A stretch of DNA of 64,000 nt. Origin: Mycoplasma sp. 1018B (GTDB taxonomy: Bacteria; Bacillota_I; Bacilli_A; Mycoplasmatales; Metamycoplasmataceae). Every line of letters begins with the position of its first letter. The stretch's first letter is position 1. The stretch is from NCBI RefSeq assembly GCF_024582675.1, contig NZ_CP102084.1:620001-684000 (forward strand). Direction: 5' to 3'. Of this stretch, positions 52,429 to 64,000 are shown in pieces. The notes below the pieces were generated by a model. The model did not search any database, had not been told where the DNA came from, and worked only from the letters and a program-made list of their open reading frames with translations. A program made the translations under genes and the position numbers.

Positions 52429-53257
52429 TTTTTATTATCTCCATTAGTAATTTTACATAATTATCATATCTAAATTGAGGAATCAATTTATTAATATTTA
52501 ATTTAATATTACAAAAATTTTCGGGTTCGTTATAATGCAAACATCATTTAAATTTGCATTTTTTAGATAATTCTCTAAATTGTTTGAATGATTTTGATAA
52601 CTCTTCTTGAGTCATTTTAATGTCTAAAGCTGAAAAACCAGGAGTATCTATTAATTTACCTTCGTAAATATCATAAATTTTAGTTATTCTTGTGGTATGC
52701 TTGCCTCTATTAGCTTTTTTACTTATTTCTTGTGTTTCTAGATTCAAATTTAAAATTTTATTAATAATAGTAGTTTTGCCAACACCACTTTGACCCATAA
52801 AAGAACAAGTATTGCCTTTAAAAATTGTTTTAATCATCTCTAAATCATTATTTTCAAAATTGTTTAATAAATAAACTCGATAACCTAAATTTATATAATT
52901 ATCAATTTCATCAGTTCAACCCAAATCTTTTTTAGTAAAAAAAAGAATAGGTTCAATATTTTTGTTTTCAATTAAAGCTAAATATTTATCAACTAAAAAA
53001 GAATTAAAATCTGGGTTTTTTATTGACATTACAACTATTATATGATCAATATTGGCCACTTTAGGCCTTATAAAACTATTTTTTCGTTCATAAATATTTC
53101 AAATATGTTTATTTTCTACAAAATCTACATAATCACCAACCAAAGGTATAACACCTAAATACCTGAATGTACCAGCAGCAGGCAAAAGATGAAAATTATT
53201 ATTTTCATCTTTTATCGTATATTTACCTGCATTTATTGAATAAATTTGACCTCTCAT
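52418..53257 (-). CDS. rsgA: Ribosome small-subunit GTPase RsgA (YjeQ)
   Basis: RsgA checks 30S maturation at the decoding centre. An OB-fold N-terminus ([22 protein letters not shown]) precedes the circularly permuted G domain (G4 TKKDLGW, G1 [18 protein letters not shown]3 [11 protein letters not shown]). A C-terminal zinc knuckle follows ([13 protein letters not shown]). It has 279 residues. The start at 53257 sits next to the prkC stop. Confidence 0.95.
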
Positions 53258-54250
53258 TTACACCACCGTTGCAATTATTATAATTGTTAAAACCATTATA
53301 AAAAACGTTATTATTAGACTTATTCATAAAAACTTTTTAGAATTTAAAATATCAGCAAATGATTTTTTTATTCTAATTTTTTTATAATCTAAAGGTTTTT
53401 CATTATATCTTTCTATATTTAAACAAGTTTTTAAATCTTTTGCAAGATTTGTCATACTTAAGTATCTTTTATTTGGGTCTTTTGCTGTTGCTCTAATGAT
53501 TATGTTAATCATTGCTTGGGGAATATTAAGAATTTTAGCTAAATTAGGTAAAGAAGCAAATTTATGTTTATTAATAGTTTCTTCGTAAGTTGCGCCTTTA
53601 AAAGGATATTCCATAGTCAACATTTCATATATTAAAACGCCTAAAGCATATATATCACTTTGTCTAGTAGGAACTGATTTTGCAACACAAATTTCAGGAG
53701 CCATATAATAAATTGAACCTACTAATTTGGTTTCCTGTGTAAATCTTTGACTCTCATCGGTTAAAGCTAGTCCAAAATCAATTATTTTTATATTTTTATC
53801 TTTAGTTATCATTATATTGTTACTTTTTATATCACGATGAATTATTCCACATGTATGTAATTCTTGTAAACCTTCAGCAATTTGAATAGCATAATTTCTT
53901 ACAATTTTGGGATTAATTTTACCTTCTGCTAGACGATTTTTTAAACTAACTCCATCAACAAATTCCATCACTATATATTGTTCTTTTTCATCGAAAAAAG
54001 ACTCAATATATCTTGCTACATAATTGGATTTAATTTTTTTATAAATTTTTATTTCTTGTTCAAAACGTTTTTTATTTTGCTCATAATTACTAGTTTCACT
54101 ATTATAAGCATATTTTAAGGCATAAAAAGTATCACTTTTATCATCTAATTCTTGAATTTTATAAACTTTTGAAAAACCGCCAGAATCAATTTCAGTAATA
54201 ACTTTGTATTTTTTGTAAATGTTACTATCGTTTAAAATTTCAAAAGCCAT
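53258..54250 (-). CDS. PrkC-like Ser/Thr protein kinase with a C-terminal membrane helix
   Basis: This is a Hanks-type kinase. The glycine loop is EIDSGGFSKVYKI and the catalytic Lys lies in YALKYA. HRDIKSNNIM is the catalytic loop, DFGLA the metal loop, GSIYYMAPE the activation end, and DIYALGVLIYEML the conserved helix. After a UGA Trp the protein ends in one hydrophobic helix (WISLIITFFIMVLTIIIIAT), 330 residues in all. The extracellular PASTA repeats of Gram-positive PrkC are absent, as expected for a wall-less cell. It lies two bases downstream of the PP2C gene, a kinase-phosphatase pair. Confidence 0.93.
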
Positions 54251-54252
54251 TT

Positions 54253-55002
54253 TTACTCCAAATCAATTATTCCTATTGTTAAATTATCATCAGAAAAATT
54301 ATTTATGGCCTCATTAATCATTAATTCACAAATTATTTCTGGTTCTTTATTTAAATTTAGAATAGTTTCTATCATTGAATGATTTAAAAATGAATGAATA
54401 CCATCCGAAGTAGCTATTATTTTTTTTATTAAATGAATACTTTCTCCTAAATCAAAAATTTCCATTTTAGTTTTTTTTGTTGGCCCTAAAGCAGATGTTA
54501 ATGCTCTTCAACGAGGGAATTTTTTTGCTTCAGTTATTTTATAATTATCTTCATAAATTAACTTATTTAAAATATTATGATCTTTGGTAATTTGTTCTAA
54601 AATACCATTATTTTTAAGTGCATAAATTCTAGAATCACCGATATTAAAAACTATAAAAATATTTTCTTCATTATTAAATAAAACACCTGTTAAAGTCGTA
54701 CCCATATCTAATTTAGCTTCATCATTATTAGCTATTTTTTTCATTTCATTTTTAACATTTTTAATAGTATTACTCAATCAGGAGATTAAATTATTCTTTT
54801 CTATTATTAAAGGAAACAATTTATAAAAAGCATCCTTAAAAACATTTAAAGTAATTGTAGAAGCTAATGAACCACCAAAATGTCCACCCATGCCATCACA
54901 TAAAATCATTAAAATAAAATTATTATTAGTTAATATATCAATACAATCCTGATTTTCTAATCTTTTTATTCCTATATTAGTTAATTTCGCTGTTTGCATC
55001 AT
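54253..55002 (-). CDS. PP2C-type protein phosphatase (PrpC-like)
   Basis: This metal-dependent Ser/Thr phosphatase opposes the adjacent kinase. LTNIGIKRLENQDCI, the metal motif LCDGMGGHFGGS, GTTLTGVLF, NIGDSRIYAL and the final SDDNLTIGIIDLE are family motifs, with the conserved Asp residues present. It has 249 residues. Two ATG codons in a row open it (55002 and 54999). It overlaps the end of gmk by 26 bases. Confidence 0.92.
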
Positions 55003-55582
55003 TAATTTCTTTAAGTATTAAATTTCTAATTTCTAAAGCTGCTCGTTCTGGTATATCATTAATTATTTGATTTTTAAAATATTTTCTTTCTTCTAATTCT
55101 TCTTTTGCTTTTAACAAACGAGATTCGATAGCTTCGTTAGTTTCTGTATTTCTATTTCAAATACGGCTTTTTAAATCTTCAAACGATGGAGGAGAAACAA
55201 AAAAAGTTATAATATTGTATTTTTTTTCTATATTTGGAATGGCTAAAATTTGTTTAGCTCCGTGAGTTTCAATTTCTAAAAATGGAATATTATTTGCATT
55301 ATGTATTCTTTCAATTTCAGAATAAAGAGTGCCATAAAAATTATCAAAATGAAAACTATATTCTAGTAATTCATTTTTATTAATTTTTTCTTTAAAATTA
55401 TCCTTGCTTATAAAAAAATAATTTACTCCGTCAATTTCACCTTGTCTAGGTTTTCTTGTTGTTGCTGATACTGAAAATGCTAATCTTAAATCATCATAGT
55501 TAAATAAAAAATTTTCAATTGTTCCCTTACCCACTCCTGAAGGTCCAGTAAAAATAACAATTGGTTTTAATTTTTTATGCAT
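54977..55582 (-). CDS. gmk: Guanylate kinase
   Basis: Gmk phosphorylates GMP to GDP. The P-loop IFTGPSGVGKGTI, FSVSATTRKPRQGEIDGVNYFF and the GMP-binding HFDNFYGTLYSEIE are present. It has 201 residues, with a UGA Trp mid-protein. It is the first gene of the gmk-prpC-prkC-rsgA-rpe operon. An ATTATA at 55615-55620 reads as TATAAT on the minus strand upstream. Confidence 0.95.
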
Positions 55583-55666
55583 CTTGCCCCCGAGTTATGA
55601 ATAATATTTTATTAATTATAAAATATTTAATTAAAATTAATATACATTTATAATTAGTATAGTATA

Positions 55667-55672
55667 TATAAT
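55667..55672 (+). promoter_or_regulatory. Candidate -10 box upstream of secG
   Basis: TATAAT lies 25 bases before the secG ATG, with a second copy at 55649-55654. No convincing -35 element is seen. Confidence 0.4.
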
Positions 55673-55696
55673 TATATTATTAATTCAGGAGGATAA

Positions 55697-55930
55697 ATGA
55701 CTGCTATAACTATTATTTTAGTTTTACTAGGTTTAGTTATTATTATTGTTTCATTATTAATGTCTCCTGAATCTAACGCTTTTTCTGGTGCATTAGTTGA
55801 ATCTGGTGATTTAGAATTGTTTAAAACCTCTAAAGAAAGAGGTATTAAAAAAGTTCTTAAATATACAATGCTTATTGGCGGAATTTTTTTAATTGTATTC
55901 ACTATCGCTTTAAGAATCTTGATGCAATAA
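55697..55930 (+). CDS. secG: Preprotein translocase subunit SecG
   Basis: SecG assists SecYE in protein export. The 77-residue protein has two hydrophobic helices: residues 4-22 (ITIILVLLGLVIIIVSLLM) and 53-74. The connecting loop SPESNAFSGALVESGDLELF matches the family's GGxGxxFGG-like region loosely. An AGGAGG site is at the start, and the position directly before rnr is the usual one. Confidence 0.85.
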   Translation: MTAITIILVLLGLVIIIVSLLMSPESNAFSGALVESGDLELFKTSKERGIKKVLKYTMLIGGIFLIVFTIALRILMQ

Positions 55931-55957
55931 AGAAAAATTTTCTTTATTGTTTTTTTA
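55925..55957 (+). terminator. Hairpin terminator after secG
   Basis: CAATAAAGAAAA / TTTTCTTTATTG with a T run follows the secG stop. Because rnr follows after 35 bases, it may act as an attenuator instead of a full stop. Confidence 0.65.
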
Positions 55958-55992
55958 TTTATAATCATCAACGAAAGGACAAAATAAATAAA

Positions 55993-58108
55993 ATGTTAGA
56001 TAAAATTGCTATTTACAAATTAATAGTTAAATATTCTCCTATTAGTTTTATTGAGCTAGCTAAAAAAGCACATATCAAAATAATAGATAATAAAAATTTA
56101 ACTAAATTACTTAATGATTGAATTAAAGAAAATAAATTAATTATTACTAGTAAAGGTAATTATATACCAATTAAACATATTAAAACTGTTGTTGGAGAAT
56201 TAAAATATGTTAATGAAGGCAAATTTGCTTTTGTTGATATTTTTAATGAGGATAATGAAGTTATTGAAAGTATTTTTGTATCTAAAAATGATTTTAATAA
56301 TGCTTTACCAAATGATACTGTACAAGTAGCAGTTTATCAATATTTTAATGATGAAAAAAATTATGGAAAAGTGGAAAAAATTATTAATGTTCAAACAAAA
56401 TATTTAACTGGAATAATTAATTTTTCTAAAAATAAATTTCTTTTTGAGCCTATAAATAAGATGTATTCAATGTTTTCTTTTCAATTTAAACAAAATAATT
56501 TAGTAATTAATGAACAAGATATAATAAAAGCACAAATAGTTAAAAAAAATAAAAATATTTTGATCATTGAACCAATAAAAATTATTTCAAACTCAAAAGA
56601 CCCTATGGCTTTTGTAGAAGCATATAATTACGAAAATAATGTTCCAAATACTTTTCCTGAAGAAGTTTTATTACATAGTCAACTTATTGATGATGAAATA
56701 GATATAAAAGATTTAAAAAATAGAGTTGATTTAAGAGATAAATTAATAGTTACGATTGATGGAGAAAATACAAAAGATTTTGACGATGCAATAAGTGTTA
56801 AAAAAATTAATGATAATTTATTTGAATTAAATGTTCATATTGCTGATGTAGCATATTATGTTAAAGAAAACGATCCTATTGATAATGAAGCAGTTAAAAG
56901 AGGTACTTCAATTTATTTAGTAAATAAAGTTATACCCATGTTGCCTGAGAAATTATCAAATGGTATTTGCTCATTAAATCCTAATGTTGATAGATATACT
57001 TTAACTGTGTCAATGCAAATTAATAAATCAGGACAAACTATAGATAAAAAAATATTTGCTTCAATAATAAATTCTAAATATAGATTAACATATCAAAAGG
57101 TTAATGATTATTTTAATAAAAATATATTATTCGAAGATAAACAACTTAATTTAATGTTAAATGAAGCCATAGAATTATCAAAAATACTTAGTGAATATAA
57201 AAAACAACAAGGTTATATTGATTTAGAAATTAATGAACCAATAATAAAAACTGATGAAAAAGGCAAAGTAATTGATATTTGTATAAAAAATTCAGGCTTT
57301 TCTGAAACAATGATAGAAAATTTTATGGTTAAGGCTAATGAAGCAGTTGCTGAATATTTAACAGATTTAAAAATTCCTTTTTTATATAGAATTCACGATC
57401 AACCTAATGAAGAAAAAATATTATATTTTGAAAATGTTTTAGATCAATTAAATATTAACTATAGTATTGATAAAAATAATATTACTCCACTTAATTTTCA
57501 AAATATTATTGAAAATATTAAAAAACAAAGAAACGATGAATTTATTAAAACATTATTTTTAAGAACTATGTCTAAGGCTATTTATTCAAAAGATAACATA
57601 GGACATTTTGGTTTAGCAAGTAAATTTTATTGTCATTTTACTAGTCCAATCAGAAGATATCCTGATTTAATTGTTCATCGAGCATTACGTGAAATAGTGT
57701 TTCAAAATAATATTGATAAAAATGAATATTTAAAAAAATTAGATTCAATTGCTAAATTAAATAATGATTCTGAAAAATTTGCACTTGAAACTGAAAGAAA
57801 TACAAATGATTTAAAATTTGCTGAATATTGAGAAAATAAAATAGGTCAAATTCATGTTGGACAAGTAATTTCTTTAATGCCATTCGGTATATTTGTTCAA
57901 TTTGAAAACAAAACTGATGCAATGATTCATATAACTAATATGTGTGATAACGAATATAAATTAAATGATAATAAAACTGAATTTGTATCGCAAAATAGAA
58001 AAATAAAATTAGGTGATTATGTAAAAGTAATCATTAGTTCAGCGGATAAAAAAACTGGTAAAGTAGATGGTATTCTTTTTGAATGTCAAATGATAAGGAC
58101 GAAAAATA

Positions 58109-58116
<8 letters not shown>
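55993..58116 (+). CDS. rnr: Ribonuclease R
   Basis: RNase R is a 3'-5' exoribonuclease, the main RNA-degrading exonuclease of mycoplasmas. Cold-shock-like domains precede the RNB catalytic core (RDKLIVTIDGENTKDFDDAISV with the metal-binding Asp cluster; HIADVAYYVKENDPIDNEA; GTSIYLVNKVIPMLPEKLS; the HFTSPIRRYPDLIVHR block). A C-terminal S1 domain follows (VGQVISLMPFGIFVQFENK). It has 707 residues from ATG 55993, with a UGA Trp near residue 43 and another near 615. The secG-rnr order is conserved in Firmicutes. Confidence 0.95.
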
Positions 58117-60428
<2,312 letters not shown>

Positions 60429-60435
60429 GAGAAAT

Positions 60436-60720
60436 ATGATTTGTGTAGTATATAAAGAATTAAAAATTAATGTAGAAAAGAAAAAAGAATTTCAACAAAA
60501 TATTTTAAGTGCTATTTATGAACATAAAAAGCAAGAATTAAATCTTTCAATAGATGGTTTTTGGAAAGATTTACATACTTTTGTGATTATAGAAAGATGA
60601 AGTACAAAAGATGATTATGAAAAATTTGTTGCTTCTGAAATTTATAAAAATGTAAATAAATCTATTATCCAATATACTATAAATAAACCTTATGTAAAAA
60701 AATATGAAACTTCAATTTAA
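60436..60720 (+). CDS. Small ABM-like (antibiotic biosynthesis monooxygenase fold) protein
   Basis: This is a 94-residue soluble protein, MICVVYKELKINVEKKKEF... with HTFVIIERWSTKDDYEKFVAS and a C-terminal strand. The strand-helix pattern resembles dimeric alpha/beta-barrel ABM proteins such as heme-degrading or quinol oxygenases. The similarity is by eye and function is unknown. It follows metG by seven bases with an AGGAGAAAT site, so it belongs to the rnr-metG transcript. Confidence 0.6.
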
Positions 60721-60727
60721 TTTAATA

Positions 60728-60812
60728 AATAAAAACAGAATTTGATAATGAATAAATCCAAAAGCTATATATAAATAACTTTGGAAAATCATTATAATTA
60801 TTCTGTTTTTTT
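60728..60812. terminator. Long imperfect hairpin between the ABM-like gene and ftsH
   Basis: Arms AAAAACAGAAT...TGATAATGA and TCATTATAA...ATTCTGTTTTT enclose an inner CCAAA/TTTGG stem and an AT-rich loop. The structure spans about 85 bases between convergent genes, with T runs on both sides; the ftsH stop is inside. It is likely a bidirectional terminator, unusually long. Confidence 0.6.
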
Positions 60813-62885
60813 ACTATTTTCTTCTATATTTATATTATTTGTTATAGTTTGTGATTCTGTTATTAATTCATCTAAAGTATAGTCGTTTTTTATTATTTCT
60901 TTTTCTTCTTCTTTTTTAGGTAATTTTAGATTTTTGGCTATATATTCAATTTCCTCTGCAACAATTGTTTCTTTATCTAATAAAGCTGTTTTAATAAGCT
61001 CTAACAATTCTTTATTTGCTTTTATAACTTCCATAGCTTTATTTTCAGCTTCTAACATTATTTTTCTTACTTCTATATCTATTTCATGACCTATTTGTGC
61101 TGAAAAACCAGATGATTTTAAATAATCTCTTCCTAAAAAAGGTGATCCCTCATCTTTTTCAAATTGTATTGGTCCCAAATTAGACATACCTCATTCAGTA
61201 ACCATTTTTCTTGCTATTTTAGTTGCTTTAGAAATATCATCACTTGCGCCTGTGGAAACATTATCATCACCATAAATAATTCTTTCCGCTGCTCTACCGC
61301 CCATAAAACTTGTTATCATAGCTATAAGTTCTGTTTTAGACATATTGTATTTTTCTTCTTCTGGTGTCATTAAATTATATCCACCAGCTTGACCTCTTGG
61401 AATAATAGTAATTTTTTGTACTTTATTCCCTCCCGGTATTTTAATACCTACAACAGCGTGACCTGCTTCGTGATAAGCAATCATAGTTAATTCTTCTTTT
61501 GTAATTACTCTATTTTTTTTGGCAGGTCCAGACATTACTCTATCAATTGCTTCATCAATATCATCTAATTGAATAATATCTTTATTATTTCTAACAGCTA
61601 AAAGTGAAGCTTCATTTATAACATTTTCCAATTGTGCGCCAGAAAAACCAGGAGTTCTTTTAGCCACTTGAGCTAAATTAATATTTGGTGCTAAACGTTT
61701 ACCTTTTGCATGTAATTGTAAAATTTCTTGTCTTTCTTTTACATCAGGTAAACCTACAGTTATAGTTCTATCAAAACGACCTGGTCTTGTTAATGCAGGA
61801 TCTAAAACATCTGTTCTATTTGTTGCGGCGAAAAATAATATACCATTATTTTCCTTCATTCCGTCCATTTCAACTAATAATTGATTAAGTGTTTGTTCAC
61901 GTTCATCATGTCCGCCACCCAATCCTGCGCCTCTAGTTCTACCTATTGCATCTAATTCATCTATAAAAATAATTGCTGGGGCATTTTTTCTCGCCTCTTC
62001 TACAACACTTCTTACTCTTTTTGCTCCTAATCCAACAAACATTTCAACAAAATTTGAAGCTGAAATAAAATAAAATGGTACATTAGCTTCGCCTGCTGTT
62101 GCTTTAGCTAATAATGTTTTACCCGTTCCTGGAGGCCCACCTAATAGTACTCCATGAGGCATTCTTGCTCCTGCATTTTGATATTTTTTAGGGTTTTTTA
62201 AATAATCTACTATTTCTTCTATTTCTTCAATTGCTTCTTTATTACCAGCTATATCTTTAAAAGTTTTGTCACTTTTAATTTTTTGAGCTGGATTTTTTTC
62301 TTCTCCTACTACACCACCCATCATATTCATACTTTTTTTCATCATTGATCTATAAAGTAATCACATTAAAACAAAGAATATTAAAGTTGGAAGTAATGAA
62401 AATAATAAACTTTGTCAAATTGATGTTTCTTTATAAGGTAAAATAGTGAAATTAATTTGAGAAACTGTACCATTACTTAAAGTAGAAGCCATATTTAAAA
62501 CTTTAAAGTATGATGTTGTTGTTGGCAAATTAAGCAATTCAGCTACACTTTGATTTTGTCCTATCAATGTCCAATCATTTATAGAATTATTTGTAGAACC
62601 AATTAAATTAGAAAATAATTGACCTACATAAGCAACTTTTGTAACTGGAATTTGCCCTTCTCCTACAAGTGTATATTTTATTGTTCCTAAATGTCAATCA
62701 ACAGTAACATTTTGAAAATAAATATTATCATTAGTACTTTGAATAGCATTATAAAAATCTGCATCAAATATATTTCTGTTTACTATTGTTTCAGAATTAT
62801 TTTGTCTAACAATAAAATATACTACTATTGCAATAATTGCACTAAGTAATAAAATCATAAATAATAATGAATTTTTTTTTCTCAA
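60798..62885 (-). CDS. ftsH: ATP-dependent zinc metalloprotease FtsH
   Basis: FtsH degrades membrane and misfolded proteins. Two membrane helices (near residues 10-28 and around 160-180) flank an extracytoplasmic loop. The AAA module has Walker [15 protein letters not shown] (near 250), Walker [11 protein letters not shown] and the second region of homology [20 protein letters not shown]. The zinc site is [11 protein letters not shown] (near 473) with a distal Asp region ([14 protein letters not shown]). It has 695 residues. The start is TTG at 62885, eight bases after AAGGAGG; other starts are less well placed. Several UGA Trp codons occur. Confidence 0.95.
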
Positions 62886-62965
62886 AGCAAAATCCTCCTT
62901 TGAATCATTTATTTTATAATTAATATTAATTATAAACAATAATTAATTTTAAAAAATTTAAAAGA

Positions 62966-63883
62966 TTAGTTAAAAATTAATTTACCTTTAACTTTATATA
63001 AATAATTTTTATTATCAATTTTATAATTACTTGTTCTATTTTGTGATTCTATAAATTGAATTATTGATACTATTTTTTTGCTTGAAATTTTTAAATTTGT
63101 GAATTTTGTATTAAGTAACTTAAAAATTAAATTTTTTTTAAAAAATAAATTAACAAAAACATTTTGGTCAAAACTTGTTTTTTCTCAAATTCAATATTCT
63201 TTGTCTATTTTTTTTTGTGTTTTAATATTTTTTTTATTTTTCTTTTTAATTATTTTTATTAATTTATTTTTTTCTTTATCTAATTTGTCTAAATAATTAA
63301 CTCTTATTATATTTCTTGTAAATATTGTTTGATAATTTGTATAATCCAAAGCAAAATCTATATTCTTCTTAGCACATATTTGCATTATTTGATTTTTAAA
63401 ATATTTTTTAATAAAAGGTCTACATATTAACATTTCTTTGTAAAAACTTTTAGTTTTTATTCCATAAAATAATGGTTTTCTATTAGATTCTTTTTGAATT
63501 GTGAAAGTTTCTAAAAAATCATCTTTATGGTGAGCTAAAAATAAACAATCTATATTATTTTCAAAATAAATTTTCCTAAAAAAATCATACCTATCATTTC
63601 TTGCTTGATTTTCAAAATTGCCTATTTTATAGTTTAAATCTTCTTTATAAAAAATATTTTTAACAAATAAAGAAATATTTTTTTTCTTACAAAATTCTCT
63701 AACTATTTCAACATCTTTATTTGAATTGTCACGAAAATTATAATTTATGGTGGCTACGTATATTTTTTTATTATTATATTTTTTTAATAATAAATTTAAT
63801 AGCAACATAGAATCTGGCCCGCCACTAACAGCAACTAAAATATTTTTATTTCTTTTTATTAACATTAAATTTTTCCATAACAA
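62966..63883 (-). CDS. tilS: tRNA(Ile)-lysidine synthase
   Basis: TilS makes lysidine at C34 of tRNA-Ile(CAU), needed to read AUA. The PP-loop motif ILVAVSGGPDSMLLLNLLL and the ATINYNFRDNSNKDVEIV block are present, with FLAHHKDDFLETFTIQ matching the family's HxxDDQxET motif. It has 305 residues from TTG 63883; the ATG at 63865 (six codons later) is an equally possible start. It overlaps pth, and the pth-tilS-ftsH order is typical. Confidence 0.9.
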
Positions 63884-64000
63884 TTTTTATATCATTAAAT
63901 GCAAAAGAAAGTGCTGCATCCGCTGCAATTTCAATAATATTTTGCAATTTTTCTAATTCTTCTTTTTTAAAATTTTGCAAAACATAATCTTTTAAAGCTA
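63846..64000 (-). CDS. pth: Peptidyl-tRNA hydrolase (C-terminal part only)
   Basis: Only the last 51 codons are in the window: ALKDYVLQNFKKEELEKL, then QNIIEIAADAALSFAF, ending in a basic tail VNKKK. The DYVLxxF(S/K)KxE pattern followed by an IxxAADAA helix is the typical Pth C-terminus, and the position before tilS agrees. The catalytic region lies beyond the right edge. It overlaps tilS by 20 to 38 bases. Confidence 0.75.
   Translation of the reverse strand, partial: ALKDYVLQNFKKEELEKLQNIIEIAADAALSFAFNDIKIVMEKFNVNKKK

Noticed and set aside
63747-63956. A plus-strand frame opposite tilS and pth
   Set aside because: It is antisense to two recognised genes and has no motif or ribosome-binding site.

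Overview
This window comes from a mollicute (Mycoplasma in the broad sense). Base composition is strongly AT-rich. UGA is read as tryptophan in nearly every gene: S14 only ends in its family's KKASW tail, and S8 in its terminal Trp, if UGA is Trp and the following UAG is the stop. Several long genes (polC, valS, ftsH, rnr, nusA, metG, the ABC exporter, P80 and P60) are intact only under this code. All protein coordinates below use it. A divergent P80-P60-HinT locus, a P60 lipobox and a mycoplasma-type tmRNA tag fit the M. hominis side of the genus. The species cannot be named from the window alone.

Layout. 1-9006 (minus): the S10/spc ribosomal protein operon, 19 genes from rpsJ to rpsE (cut by the window edge), with many one-base TAATG stop/start overlaps. 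9310-12207 (plus): recA, then a comEA-comEC DNA-uptake pair in which comEC is frameshifted at an A7 run. 12223-12377 (minus): tRNA-Arg and tRNA-Cys. 12494-13484 (plus): an L10 leader RNA followed by rplJ-rplL. 13822-13911: tRNA-Ser. 14016-15210: a membrane protein and pgsA. 15239-16243 (minus): GAPDH. 16392-16553: tRNA-Tyr and tRNA-Gln. 16680-17055 (minus): tmRNA.

17097-19345 holds an unusual coiled-coil-rich protein followed by what looks like the C-terminal half of a degenerate ABC ATPase. An 18-bp perfect inverted repeat lies between them. 19423-28448 (plus): valS, folD, pta, ackA, engB, an unknown membrane-anchored protein and pyk. 28505-37438 (minus): rpsT, polC, an MG284-like protein, proS, pepP, era and cdd. 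37431-40326 (minus): ybeY, a small membrane protein and a C39-peptidase ABC exporter. 40413-41901 (plus): rpiB and a YihY-like protein. 41929-47795 (minus): an ECF-like S component, apt, infB, ylxR, nusA, rimP and an unknown gene. 47869-51730 (plus): P80, P60 and hinT. 51766-55582 (minus): rpe, rsgA, a PrkC-like kinase, a PP2C phosphatase and gmk. 55697-60720 (plus): secG, rnr, a TrmN6-like methyltransferase, metG and an ABM-like protein. 60798-64000 (minus): ftsH, tilS and pth (cut).

Together the genes cover translation and its quality control (ribosomal proteins, IF2, aminoacyl-tRNA synthetases, tmRNA, Pth, RNase R, FtsH), replication and recombination (PolC, RecA), ATP formation from sugars (GAPDH, pyruvate kinase, Pta/AckA), nucleotide salvage (Cdd, Apt, Gmk) and a small surface/export set (P80/P60, the C39 exporter). 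I found no CRISPR array, insertion sequence, prophage or plasmid signature. The most unusual items are the frameshifted comEC, the split degenerate ABC protein, the C39 exporter with no visible cargo peptide, the extended ribosomal protein L4, and PolC with a degenerate PHP domain.
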